Part shown: positions 1 to 9,650 of the stretch, piece by piece
Layout of the letters: every line of letters starts with the position of its first letter
Numbering within the stretch: the stretch's first letter is position 1
Assembly: GCA_017591395.1 (NCBI GenBank)
Contig: WEDG01005299.1
Coordinates: forward strand, 62,001-126,000
From: Schistocephalus solidus
Taxonomy: Eukaryota > Platyhelminthes > Cestoda > Diphyllobothriidea > Diphyllobothriidae
Direction of reading: 5' to 3'
Length of the DNA: 64,000 nt
Translations under genes and position numbers: made by a program
The notes under the pieces: generated by a model
The model's database searches: none
What the model was told of the DNA's origin: nothing
The model's input: only the letters and a program-made list of their open reading frames with translations

Positions 1-575
1 TCTACAAAAAATAAGATCAAGTATGTTTGATCCTCGGGTGGGAAAATCAACTACCTGGTCCCACAGGCCTATATCTATGGCCTCAAGTAGGTCTTCGAAC
101 TTTGCAGGAACGGAAGTTGGAAACCAGTGAACTACAGGAAGATTTAAGTCACCTGCAATCAAGCAGTACTTCAGATTTAAGTCAGCTGCAGCGTGAAATG
201 CCAGCAGGAGACAAAGATCGTAATCCTCGCTGGCATTGGGTGGGCGATAGACACTACCAACGAGTAAAGAGTAGTTACTTTTAGTACTACTCGGAGCCAA
301 CAGCTCTCCTCTACCGCGGTATATTGGCAATAGTCCAATAGAAAAAAATGTAAGTGGTTGCCTAACATAGATACAGCTTCCTCCGCCATGGCCCTCGTGT
401 CGATCATTACGAATGTAAGCGTAGCCTAGAATAGAGAGTTCGGAGTCGGATACACAGGGTGTTGCCCATGTCGTTGTAACTATTTAAAATGTCGGGGCGA
501 TGGATGAAAACCAGAGTCTGGAGCAAAGGCATCTTATTAAGCAGAGATCTGGCATTGAGGACGATTAGTTTAAGC
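1..575 (-). pseudogene. LINE-H endonuclease (APE type), N-terminal part
   Basis: The minus-strand frame starts with LKLIVLNARSLLNKMPLL, the first strand and catalytic Asn loop of apurinic-endonuclease-like LINE nucleases, which nick target DNA for target-primed reverse transcription. It continues through a TETW-type Glu motif and an RGGGSCIY-type glycine loop as in the copy at 21670. Two frameshifts (around 460-410 and near 180) break it. The reverse transcriptase lies outside the window. Confidence 0.75.
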
Positions 576-1883
576 GGGCACGTTTTTGGTTTCTGACACG
601 GGACAGTTAGGCTGTCAGGGTGACTGCCTTCGGCCATAGAAATGCTTTTTTCACTTGAGCTATCTGTCCGTCCCTTATTTTGAGATTTGCCTCGCCATTG
701 GTCCTTCGTCTTTCCAAGTTCTATTATTAGTTGTCGCATTTTCATTTGCTCTTCCAGCCCATATTCCGGTTGAAAAAACACTCCAGAATGCGGACCCCGC
801 AGGGTTGATTTTCTCTGTAGCAGGAGCTGTGCCTGTGCTTCGTTTTCCAAGATTATTTTAAGAGGTCTTGGTCAAGAATTTGAGTCGAGTGTAGACAGAG
901 CCTTCCCTATTCTATATGCCTTGAGAATATAAATGGACTCGCCGTCCAATAGCAGCGTCTTTGCATACAATTAAAGGAGTTCCAAGTCATGTTTAACTCG
1001 CTCCTTCGGAATAATTGAAGCTGACTTCGGGACACCTTTAAAAAAAATAAAATAAAATTCTGTTTTCTACTCAATCGAGGGCCCGTTTGTAACTCAGATC
1101 TTTCAGCTGAGGGAGTACTGGTAACCAGTTCACTTTGCCTGATACGTCCAGATGAACCGGGTGTTGGGCAGGCAGGAGCCAAATCTCTGCACGACTTGCA
1201 CTTCTTAGACCTTTTCTTCTTTGGCTTTACAAACTCGCCAACCTCTTCAACATCGCATGTTGGTGCAATGTCTTCCAGTGATGTAGCGATGGGCAGTAAA
1301 GCCAGATTAGTGCTGATGCTACCCGAACTAAGTACTGGTGGAGTGGCGCAAGGACTGGATGGGGCTTCCTTCGGAAGTAGCGAAAATTCCTCTGGTTTAC
1401 CGGGTCCAGCAATCGCAATATGTTTAATGTGCTTTTTATGTAAGCTTAAAGAAGCTAAATATGAATACGAGTTTTGCTTTGTGGTAGGTTTATTACGAAC
1501 AAGAGCTTTTTTAACAGTTGGGAAAGATATAGATTTTTTAAGTTATCTATTACTTGTCTTAGGTGGCTTATTTCATGCTCCATTCCTGAGAATGTCTGCT
1601 GGAGGCTGAAACACCCCATACATGTTTTCGTCTTCGTAAGCTACATTAGTTAAGCTTACTGAACGTTTACCCCGTTTAGCGGGAGGTGAACAAATAGCAG
1701 AATAACGAAAGTTACAATTGTTTTCTGCTTGTCCATTAACTTGCCTAACAAGATCCCCTACCACTATGGCCGAGTGGGTAGAGGCGCCGATAGACGGTCC
1801 CAAGCAAATTTGTGGTGCAGATTCAAAACTAGGTCGTGGACCACTTTTTGTGACAATAAACTTAAGGAACTTGAGTTTTGCAT
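576..1883 (-). pseudogene. LINE-H ORF1 protein (RNA-binding), broken
   Basis: Reading minus from the ATG at 1883, the frame is broken by indels into pieces at 1803-1573, 1418-1227, 1182-907 and 850-576. Pieces in order are: an N-terminal segment ending in SPPAKRGK and YEDEN; a linker with KPKKKRSKK-type basic residues; the phrase SRKQN; and a C-terminal region with RPLK followed by QAQLLLQRKS. That C-terminal region resembles the RRM-like half of CR1-type ORF1 proteins, which bind the element RNA and act as nucleic-acid chaperones. A frameshift near 735 puts the end of ORF1 in the endonuclease frame, giving an artificial ORF1-endonuclease reading frame at 407-850. Confidence 0.75.
1760..1840 (+). 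other. tRNA-like module antisense to LINE-H ORF1
   Basis: On the plus strand there is an A-box-like string TGGCCGAGTGG (1767-1777) as in tRNA-Leu/Ser, followed 43 nt later by a B-box-like GATTCAAAACT (1820-1830). Acceptor and T stems do not pair well, so this is not a working tRNA gene. The plus-strand H copy keeps the A-box part (18878-18888, complement) but has lost the B-box part by a 24-bp deletion. Confidence 0.4.
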
Positions 1884-2314
1884 GTTAGAATTGCCACAAA
1901 ATTAACAGAGAGTCAGTTAGGATATTCAACAAAAAGAATATGAAAATATAAGAACTCAGCCTTTGGTTTGAGCCCCTTCCGCGATTAAGAGCAGATGCAG
2001 GGAGCACACAACCGGCGTGAGTTTCAGAAAGCAGCAAAGATCGAGGGTCCAAGTCACAATTTACAAACTCAGAGGAATATAAAGACAATTCTTTAATAAT
2101 TTTCCAGCACCGTGTCTTCTACACTGAGGAAGAGACCAAAACTCGTAGGCTCGAGGTACTTGAAATTCGAAACCAATTTAAAACAACGCGCCAACAATTG
2201 GTAACGTAAAATTAAGTGCGGTATGCAGAGAAACCGTGTGGGTTGCAATGTTACAAAAGTCGGTCATAAAATATGAAAAGTGGTGCACAATTCTCGAGGG
2301 TTAAGATAAATTCC

Positions 2315-4123
2315 TCATTGCTCAGGCTCGTTTTGGAACATAAAACTGTCAAGGTTTCTTTTAAAGATTTCCAGCGATGGTGAAATCACTACGTCTTCAG
2401 GGAGGGCATTCCATGGTTTAACCACTCTTACAGAGAAGGAGAACTTGCGCACATCCAGTCTCGCCTGCTGGACATGCAGTTTCAATGGGTGACCTCGGAG
2501 ATGGGTCGTGGTGGCAAATTCAAAGAAGTCCGAGAATTCCAGGAAACAATCCAATCCCTTCACAATGCGGAATGTCTGCAGGAGATCACCACACATTTGC
2601 CTATTACTCAAAGGGAACAGATTAAGATTCATTAGGCGGGTTGGATACGGCAAGAAGCTTTGACTTCTAACCATTTTGGTGGCTTTCCTCTGTACTCTTT
2701 CGAGGCAGTTCTGACCTTGAACTGTCCAGGGTTTCCAGGCTTGCATAACATATTCCAAATGCGGCCTAATGAATGTTCCAAAAGTCTAAGCGAAGAGATC
2801 TTCATCAAAATCCAAAAAGGCTCGTCTGAGGGCATGCAACACCGCAATTGCGCTCTTTGACACTTTCGAGCAGTGAGACGATCGTTTTAAGGTGGCGGTC
2901 GTCAGCACACCAAGGTCCTTTTGGGTTTCCACATCTTTTAAGGCTTCACCGTTGAGAAATTAACTTCTACTTTTGGCAGATCCAGATGGGTTGCCTAAGC
3001 GAAGTACTGTACACTTATCGACGTTGAACCACAAAAGCCAATGATTCGACCACTTCTCCAACCGAGTTAGGTTGAGCTGCAGTTTATCTTCGTCAGAAGG
3101 GCTCTGGATTACATTCCAGATTTAAATGTCATCGGCAAACATTGCTGCTTCACAGTCAAGATTCCTGACACCATCGTTCACGCATATTAAAAACAGTATT
3201 GGCCCTAGTACTAAACCCTGAGGAACCCCATTCTCGACCGCAGCAGAACTTGACCTCTCTTGGCCGATGCACAAAACCTGGCGCCGACCCACGAGGAAGT
3301 TTTCGATCCACTTGAGGAGGTAACCTCTGATTCCAATTCTTTCTAGCTTGTACAACAGTCTCTCGTGCGGCACAGTATCGAAGGCCTTTTGAAAGTCAAT
3401 GAAGGCAATGTGAACCGCGTGTCTATCTTCAAGTGCTTGGATCCACCCGTGGAGCGAATAAAGCAAATTCGTTGTGCATGATCTTCCTTTTCTGAACCCG
3501 TGTTGACAGCTTGATAACAAATTATGAGTCTCTAGGAATTTCACCAATTCGCTCTTGATGATCCTTTCCATAATCTTGCAAAGGATGCATGTCAAGCTTA
3601 TGGGCCTGTAGTTTGTCACTGACGCCCGGCTACCACTTTTGTACAAGGGAGTTATATGTGCCAGCTTCCAATCGAAAGGAAGTGTTCCGGAGTCAAAGGA
3701 CTTTTGAAATAGCACTGACAAAAAGTGCGGAAAGTTCATTGGCGAGTTCTTTCGGAAGCTTGGGTGGAAGCTCGTCTGGTCCTGGGGATTTCGACTCTTT
3801 TTAGTTCTTTTTAATTCCTTTTGGATCAGAAATTCTGAGAATAGTATGTGGCTAATGCTTGCAGTCGGCGGGTTATCCACTGAGGGACGAAGGAACCTTG
3901 CCTCGTTTGTGAAGACTGAGCGGTAGAACTGTGAAAAGTACTTGGCTTTTTCCCTGTTTTCAGAAATTTCGACGCCCATGGCAGTCTTAATCAGCGGTAT
4001 TTGATGCTTTATTCCTTGTACATCTACGGAGGTAACTGTAGACTTACTTTGGATTCTGCGTTGCCTTTTTGCAACAAAAGCCTTCTCAAATTCTCTTCGC
4101 GTTTTAAGAATAAGGCTTCTCAT
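2315..4123 (-). pseudogene. LINE-A reverse transcriptase and C-terminal domain
   Basis: The first open frame (4123-3122) carries palm and finger motifs in order: LPFDWKLAHITPLYKSG, NYRPISLT, QHGFRKGRSC, the catalytic first Asp in FIDFQKAFDTVPH, GVPQG.VLGPILF, and MFADDI with the double Asp. A frameshift near 3122 and stops near 2970 and 2800 then separate the C-terminal domain (2758-2315), which ends in a motif of the type RVVKPWNALPEDVV. The enzyme copies LINE RNA at the nicked target. Catalytic Asp residues are present but the frame is broken. Confidence 0.85.
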
Positions 4124-4825
4124 TTTTGTTTCTCTGTGTTTTTATACTTATTAAAATAGGCGACTTGATTAGACTCGCAATATTTTCTCCACAACTTGTG
4201 CTTCCTGTTTATTTCCCTTTTTAAGTTGCTGTCTAGCCACCCAGGACGCTTGCTGGGATGGACACTCGTTAGTGGGCAGTGGTTGTCCATAAGTTGCAGA
4301 AGAACATTTCGGAAGGACTCCCAATCTTCGTTCACGGTGCTCGAAAACATTGAGGTCCAGTTGATGTCTGTTAAATCTGCTCGCATCTGATGAAAGTTTC
4401 CTCGCCAAACGTTACGCCGTTTCATCTATAGCAGGCGCAACGGAGAATAAGGAGTTGTCCCAAATAAGCACCACATGATCACTACGACCGAGCGGAGGCA
4501 TTGAAATAATCTCGTCAATGCTGCCTGATGTTTTCTTGAAAAGCAGGTCGAGAGAGTTAGCCCTTTTTCCTTCACGTGTTCTGGTGAGGGACATGTTGTG
4601 TGAGGAGTGCCTTCAAAGTCTTTTGCAGAAAAACATAATCAAAAGTCGATTTCGGGCATGCTGATTGAACAGTGCTCCAGTTAATTCCTGGTGCATTGAA
4701 GTCACCCGTTATCACCCATATTGCTCACTAAGTAAAACGTTCACCTAGGTTGTTAAAGCTGGATTTACATTGTTCAGCAGTATCGGGACAGGATAATATT
4801 TAAGGATTACTATATGGCAAGACCC
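4120..4825 (-). pseudogene. LINE-A endonuclease C-terminal part and linker
   Basis: The minus-strand reading contains VITGDFNAPGINW near 4700 (the GDFN catalytic Asp/Asn motif of APE-type LINE endonucleases) and a GRSDHVVL-type SDH motif near 4480. A linker toward the reverse transcriptase follows, including RPGWLDSNLKREINRKHKLW. Several stops and frame changes interrupt it; pieces are open at 4594-4412 and 4425-4120. The N-terminal half is missing. Confidence 0.75.
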
Positions 4826-5120
4826 TAGGAACCGGTTAATGGCCTAGCAACTCCATTCATTAATTAGATTTCAATAGATTTCCTTTAAATTTAAACTGCC
4901 CTCCAAGTTTCTCACACACATTCACTCATAAATTTCCTACTTATACGGTAATGTTTGGATCAAAGATTAGTCTTTCACTTGGTCACCGTTAACCTCCTCT
5001 TTGATAACTTTTTTACCACTGCAGTCGTAAGCTAAGTATTATTGCGTGCAAAGATTTCCGCGAAAAATCACTTTCCATAATGATTGAGGTCAGGATAAGG
5101 TATGTACCTTTACCGAACTG
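4826..5120. other. Unassigned stretch
   Basis: About 300 bp of AT-rich sequence between LINE-A A2 and the A3/H chimera. No coding frame, RNA gene or repeat shared with the rest of the window is recognisable. Confidence 0.5.
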
Positions 5121-5213
5121 AACTCCACCACGGCCCTCGTGTCCATCATTCTGAATGTAAGCGTAGCCTAGAATAGAGAGTTTGGAGCCGGATACACAGG
5201 GTGTTACCCATGT

Positions 5214-5726
5214 CTATGTAACTATTACAATGTCGGGGCGGTGGAGGAAAACCAGAGTCTGGAGCAAAGGCATCTTATTAAGCAGAGATCTGGCATTGAG
5301 GACGATTAGTTTAAGCGAGAAGTCCGAGAATTCCAGGCAACAATCCAATCCCTTCACAATGCGGAATGTCTGCAGGAGATCACCACGCATTTGCCTATAA
5401 CTCAAAGGGAACAGATTAAGATTCATTAGGCGGGTTGGATATGACAAGGAGCTTTGACTTCTAGACATTTTGGTGGCTTTCCTCTGTACTCTTTCGAGGC
5501 AGTTCTGATCTTGAACTGTCCAGGGTTTCCAGGTTTGCATAGCATATTCCAAATGAGGCCTAATGAATGTTCCAAAAGTCTTAGCGAAGAGATCTTCATC
5601 AAAATCCAAAAAGGCTCGTCTGAGGGCATGCAACACCGCAATTGCGCTCTTCGCCACTTTCGAGCAGTGAGACGATCGTTTTAAGGTGGCGGTCGTCAGC
5701 ACACCAAGGTCCTTTTGGGTCTTCAC
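5214..5726 (-). pseudogene. Chimeric open frame: LINE-A RT C-terminus fused to LINE-H endonuclease N-terminus
   Basis: A 170-codon uninterrupted minus-strand frame. The first about 137 residues are the post-catalytic domain of LINE-A reverse transcriptase (from KTQKDLGVL to LEFSDF). The last about 33 are the start of the LINE-H endonuclease (LKLIVLNARSLLNK and onward). In a normal element the endonuclease precedes the reverse transcriptase, so this order is the wrong way round. It is probably a 5'-truncated H insertion or a deletion across two head-to-tail elements. No evidence of expression or function. Confidence 0.75.
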
Positions 5727-5732
5727 ATCTTT

Positions 5733-6145
5733 TTAAATAAATAAATAAATAGGTTTATTGATTTGGCACTGCTTGGCGCCGTCAAATCCTTAGAACACAG
5801 GAAAAAACCTAAAACAAACTCCTCTTTTCATTAAACACTTAAGCTTTGGTTTGTTTGTTTGCTTAAATAGCAGTGTTGAAATGACGAGTTTGTTTTTAAG
5901 TAAAAAAACCTGTTTTCCAAGGTTTAGAAATAGCAAAAATGAAGTAAAAACAGCTATACAGAATGAAGATGAATGTATCAGGGAAATAATGTTTAGAGTC
6001 AAGACTAGTCTGTTATTGCCGTTCGAAGGTATTCATTTGACAGAGGTAGAAACGTCTGCGGTCGATTCGAAGGGCTAGGTACTTCCAATCAGATGCGAGC
6101 GCAGTCGATTCCGGTGTGAAGTCTGCCGAATAATTAGACTTAGTT
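5733..6145 (-). repeat. Dispersed repeat E, copy 1 (LINE-like 3' end) inserted in LINE-A A3
   Basis: About 410 bp, nearly identical to 34386-34815. On the minus strand it ends in AATAAACC followed by a TTTA-repeat tail, like the 3' end of a non-LTR element or SINE. It interrupts the LINE-A reverse transcriptase frame with loss of roughly nine target bases. No coding frame is evident. It carries a class II hairpin at 5797-5913. Confidence 0.8.
5797..5913 (-). ncRNA. Class II U-loop hairpin of repeat E, copy 1 (ENE-like)
   Basis: On the minus-strand RNA: outer helix ACAGG with CCUGU; opposed U tracts of 7 and 6 (complement of 5902-5908 and 5802-5807); then an inner helix of about 14 pairs between the complements of 5886-5900 and 5808-5821, with one bulged base. 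Copy E2 keeps the same fold, with one outer pair changed to G-U. This matches the geometry of class II hairpins in LINE-B and LINE-H although the sequence is different. Confidence 0.55.
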
Positions 6146-6644
6146 GAGCAAGTAGCTTCTTCTGGCGGCAGATCCGGATGGGTTTCCTAAGCGAAGTATC
6201 ATACACTGAGGGCCGTTGAACCGCAGAAGCCAATGTTTCGACCACTCCTCCAACCGAGTTAAGTTGATCTGTAGTTTATCTTTGTCAGCAGAGCCCTGGA
6301 TTGCATTCCAGATTTTCCTGTCGTTGGCAAAAATTTCTGCTTCACAGTCCAGATCCCTGACATAATCGTCCATGTAAACTAGGAATTATTGGCCCTAGTA
6401 CTGAACCCTGAAGAACCATACTTTCGACCGCACCCGAACTTGACTACTCTTGGCTGATGCACACAACGTAGTGCCGACCCACGAGGAAGTTTTCGATCCA
6501 TTTGCGGAGGTAACCTCTGATTCCAATTCTTTCTAGCTTGTACAACAATCTCTGGTGCGGCAAAGGGTTAAAGGCCTTTTGAAAATCAATGAAGGGGAGG
6601 TGAACGACGTCCCTTTAAGTCACTTTAAGTCACTTTATTGAGGG

Positions 6645-6675
6645 AAGTAGGCTTTCACCCTTGAGCTCCCTATTC
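6645..6675 (-). ncRNA. Class I 3'-terminal hairpin of LINE-D
   Basis: In RNA sense GAAUAGG at one end pairs, with one mismatch, with CCUACUU at the other. It is followed by CCCUCAAUAAA and the tandem tail. It aligns with the 3' ends of LINE-A, C and F. Confidence 0.55.
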
Positions 6676-7526
6676 ACATGCAAAAATGTCAATAGATCAA
6701 ACGTTGACAGTGATAAATCTGACAAATAAAAATGTAGGGTCATCGATATGTGTGGGCCAGGCGCAACCTGCCACTGTTTACACAATCTTCATTATATTGA
6801 CAAAAGTTTCTCAGAAAATGAGTATCTAGTTTAAATTTAAATGTGTCAACAGTTTCTGAAAGGTCCACCACGTCAGGGAGTCCGTTCCATGCTCCAACGA
6901 CCCTCTGCGAAAAGGCGTTCCGACGGACTTCCGTGTGGACAAACTTCCTCTGCAGTTTAAAGGATGACCCCGCAGATGTTCCGTCCCAGCCAATTCGAAG
7001 AAGTCAGCAAATTCTAGGGCACAATCGCGGCCTCTGACAATCAAGTAGGTTTGGATGAGGTCACCGCGTAGTTGCCTGTAATTTAGAGGAAACAAATCAA
7101 GTTCAACCAGTCTGGCTTCGTAAGGCAGATGACTTAGATTCTTGACCATCTTCGTAGCCCTCGCCTGCACTCGTCAGCTGTAGATAATCCTTCTTAAACC
7201 ACGGAAGCCAGGCCTGGATGGCATATTCCAAGTGAGATCGAACAAATACCCGAAGGTTTTCCGGAAGAGTTCCTTATCAATCTGCACAAATCCACGTCTG
7301 AGCGCAAATAAGACCTGTGTAGCGCGTTTAGCTGCCTTTAAACACTGTGAAGATGGTTTAAGTGAGGAGTTTATTAGAACACCGAGGTCCTTCTGTTCCT
7401 CAACAATTGAAAGAGCTGCCCATTGAGAATGTATTGGTAGGAATCATCCTCCTCACTGGTCCTTCTGGTACGCAGTCTTAGGACCTCACACTTCCCAACG
7501 TTAAAATTTAAGAGCCAACGAGCAGA

Positions 7527-8183
7527 TCAACTGCTTAGACGGTTGAGATCCTCTTGAAGTGCGTGCCTATCGAAATCAGTTCTGATGACCCTCCACAATT
7601 TAACATCATCTGCAAACATGATGGCGCTGCAATCCAGGTCGTCGACACAGTCGTTGATGTACACTAAGAAGAGTAACGGCCCTAATACCGAGCCTCGAGG
7701 GACACCACTTAGAACCGGAGTAGGTGTTGACTTCGAGGTATCGACGCACACAGTTTGCAATCTATCTGTAAGAAAGTCTGCGATCCATGTCAGCAGCATT
7801 CCTCTTATACCGATTTCAGATAATTTGTAGATGAGACGTTTGTGTGGGACACTGTCAAACGCCTTGAAATCAGTGTATATGACGTCAACCCTACCATTTT
7901 CATCCAGTGCACGAGTCCACTGCTCTGTGGAGAATAATAAACTAGAAAGACAGGAGCGATTCTGTCTGAAGCCATGCTGGAGATCTGAGAGTAATTGGTT
8001 TTCCTCAAGGAACTTCATGGTTGCCTTCTTGATTATTGATTCCATTATTTTAAAGCAAATGGAGGTTAGGCTGACAGGCCGATAATTGTTGACATTAGAT
8101 CGAGCACCACTCTTGTATATGGGGTATATATTTGCTGCCTTCCATTCGGATGGCAGTTTCCCTGATTCAAATGACGAATTCAA
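7527..8183 (-). pseudogene. LINE-D reverse transcriptase
   Basis: A 218-codon frame with KLPSEWKAANIYPIYKSGA, NNYRPVSLTSICFKIME, LQHGFRQNRSC, VIYTDFKAFDSVPHKRL (a Gln-Lys pair usual in this motif is reduced to one Lys), GVPRGSVLGPLLFL and MFADDVKLW. The catalytic Asp residues are present. Downstream, frame changes near 7527 and 7400 break the C-terminal domain, and the last piece is open at 7170-6826. It is distinct from LINE-F although of the same general lineage. Confidence 0.85.
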
Positions 8184-8482
8184 TATATGCGCTAGTGGTT
8201 TGGACAGTTCGCTGGCCAGTTATTTCAAGAACTTGGCCGGTATATCGTCCGGACCAGATGACTTCCCTTCTTTCAGATTTCGCAGTTCTAGTTCCACGAG
8301 AGGTTCCTGGAAGATTATATATTCAAGCACTGGACCGGCGTCTATAACAGCACTGTTGACGTGGTCAAGCTGATGTTCCGGTTCTCTAGTGAAAACCGAG
8401 GCAAAAAAAACAACCTAAGTACTCGGCTTTGTCGCAATTTTCAACGACTTCAACACCATTCCCATCCATGAGTACTGCTTGT

Positions 8483-8546
8483 TTTTTAGTCGGCTTGTTT
8501 TTTAGTCGGGTCCTTGTTTTTTAGTCCTTGTTTTTTAGTCGGCTAT
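8483..8546. repeat. Short tandem repeat at a LINE junction
   Basis: Four imperfect units of CTTGTTTTTTAGTC (with GG, GGGTC or nothing between) lie exactly between the 5' end of minus-strand LINE-D and the 5' end of plus-strand LINE-B. This looks like filler made by slippage when a truncated element was joined to the chromosome. Confidence 0.6.
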
Positions 8547-9650
8547 CGATATGAACGAATCTAGCTGTTCAAAAATTGAAAATGTCCATAGACAGTTCAC
8601 AAAAAACTCCTATATCCGACTCTTTTAACTACTTCCTACTCAACAAGATGCCAGCTAATGAAGCTAAAATTTCTTTGGGTCAGGAGACTTGAAGCAGGCT
8701 TTTGTCTACTTTTCCGACTAAATAATAGCTAAACTCTCCCCAAACTTCCTGTCATTACCCCCGTTGGTCTTCCTTACAACCTTAGAAATTCTACATTAAT
8801 TATACCTCCCTATGCACCCTCCACGTGTAAACGCTCTCTTTTCTTTGCTTCTAGGTATAGTTTTCTTTGGAATAACTTGCCAATTGAAATTAGGTCGTTA
8901 ACTAGTCTATCTGCATTCAAGCGAAGACTGCACATTTATCTTAAAACTGATTCTATTAAACTTTTATTTTCCTCATCTTTTCCTAGTAGCTTTCCCCATG
9001 AATCGGAGAAAGGACCATCGGGAATTGAAGTGACCCTCTTGAAACTATATTTTCATTACCTCGAGTCGCCCATGAACTATGATGTCACCTTATATCACCA
9101 GTCATTCAAACGATGACGTCATTCGGACGTTCACATTCGGTGGTCCACAGTCTAAAAATGCTACCGTTTCTTTTGGATACTAACCATCATCAGAATTCAA
9201 TTATGGATCCTAAGATGCTGAGGACTTAAGTTCATTGACGCATTTTTCGTGAGATTTTGTTTCATACGCCTAAGTGATCATGAACCAATCACCTCGACGT
9301 TTAAATATCTCATTATGAACTGCTACTTCAGTATTACCCTACCCTACTCTACCACCTGACCATTTTTTGCTAAGCAGTTTTTTTCTCCTACCTTCTATTT
9401 AAAAACATGAAGGCCTATTGAACTCTGCCTCCATTTTTATGGTAGGAGTTTTTTTCACTGCCTATTTATTTCTAGTTCACCACTAATTTTTAAACATTGC
9501 TAACTGTTGACATAACAGGACAAGTTATGTATTTGTACATTTTATCTGCACAAATTGTCATAACTTTATTTCGTTACTAATGTTTGCTTAGACAGTGCCT
9601 TCCGGTGCTTACCAAATATAAATTCTAAATTCTAAATTCCAACACCGATT
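8547..9650 (+). mobile_element. LINE-B copy B3, 5'-truncated 3' end
   Basis: Plus-strand copy of the last 1.1 kb of LINE-B as seen at 28100-29195: broken C-terminal domain of the reverse transcriptase (MNESS... to about 9115), 3' UTR with class II hairpin (9374-9461), and a tail of AAATTCT units at 9625-9650. It sits inside LINE-F copy F2, which resumes at 9651. Confidence 0.85.
9374..9461 (+). ncRNA. Class II U-loop hairpin, LINE-B copy B3 (ENE-like)
   Basis: GCAG (9374-9377), seven U, CUCCUACC (9385-9392), a 48-nt loop, GGUAGGAG (9441-9448), seven U, CACUGC (9456-9461). The eight-pair inner helix is perfect and the outer helix pairs GCAG with CUGC, so the U tracts face each other as a symmetric internal loop. 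Confidence 0.65.

Larger units (their letters stand above)
1..2196 (-). mobile_element. LINE-H copy 1, 5' part (5' UTR, ORF1, start of endonuclease), runs off the left edge
   Basis: This segment is the reverse complement of the 5' part of the longer LINE-H at 18481-24690. It has the same 5' UTR (about 2196 to 1884), an ORF1 start codon at 1883, and then the endonuclease start reading out of the window. The right boundary is where similarity to the 5' end of the plus-strand copy stops. There it abuts the 3' UTR of LINE-A copy A2, which lacks its normal tail, so this H copy probably inserted into A2's 3' UTR. Frameshifts break ORF1 into pieces, so the copy is dead as seen. Confidence 0.85.
2197..4825 (-). 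mobile_element. LINE-A copy A2, 5'-truncated (endonuclease C-terminal part to 3' UTR)
   Basis: Minus-strand CR1-like LINE. Order: end of the endonuclease (about 4825-4420), linker, reverse transcriptase (4123-3122), C-terminal domain (2758-2315), then a 3' UTR that stops abruptly at 2197 without the terminal hairpin and TTGAA tail seen in A6 and A8. The 5' end fades around 4825, typical of incomplete target-primed reverse transcription. The endonuclease differs clearly from LINE-H, which separates the two families. Confidence 0.85.
5121..6611 (-). mobile_element. LINE-A copy A3, truncated, with an LINE-H endonuclease piece at one end and repeat E inside
   Basis: Reverse transcriptase sequence of LINE-A occupies 6611-6146 and resumes at 5732-5320. 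The two parts meet in the middle of the motif following SYFLN, and repeat E fills the gap. At 5317 the LINE-A reading is joined directly to about 195 bp of LINE-H endonuclease (5317-5121). The upstream end abuts the 3' tail of LINE-D at 6612. Confidence 0.8.
6612..8482 (-). mobile_element. LINE-D copy D1, 5'-truncated CR1-like LINE
   Basis: Minus-strand reading goes from a linker ending in SVFTREP through reverse transcriptase (8183-7527), a C-terminal domain with frameshifts (to about 6850), and a 3' UTR. The 3' end has a class I hairpin (6675-6645), an AATAAA, and a short tandem tail of GTGACTTAAA units at 6612-6640. The 5' end meets a small tandem repeat at 8483-8546. Confidence 0.85.

Noticed and set aside
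1760..1840. Functional tRNA-Leu/Ser gene (also 16561-16635 and 54650-54725)
   Set aside because: A and B boxes are present but acceptor and T stems do not pair; kept only as tRNA-like modules.
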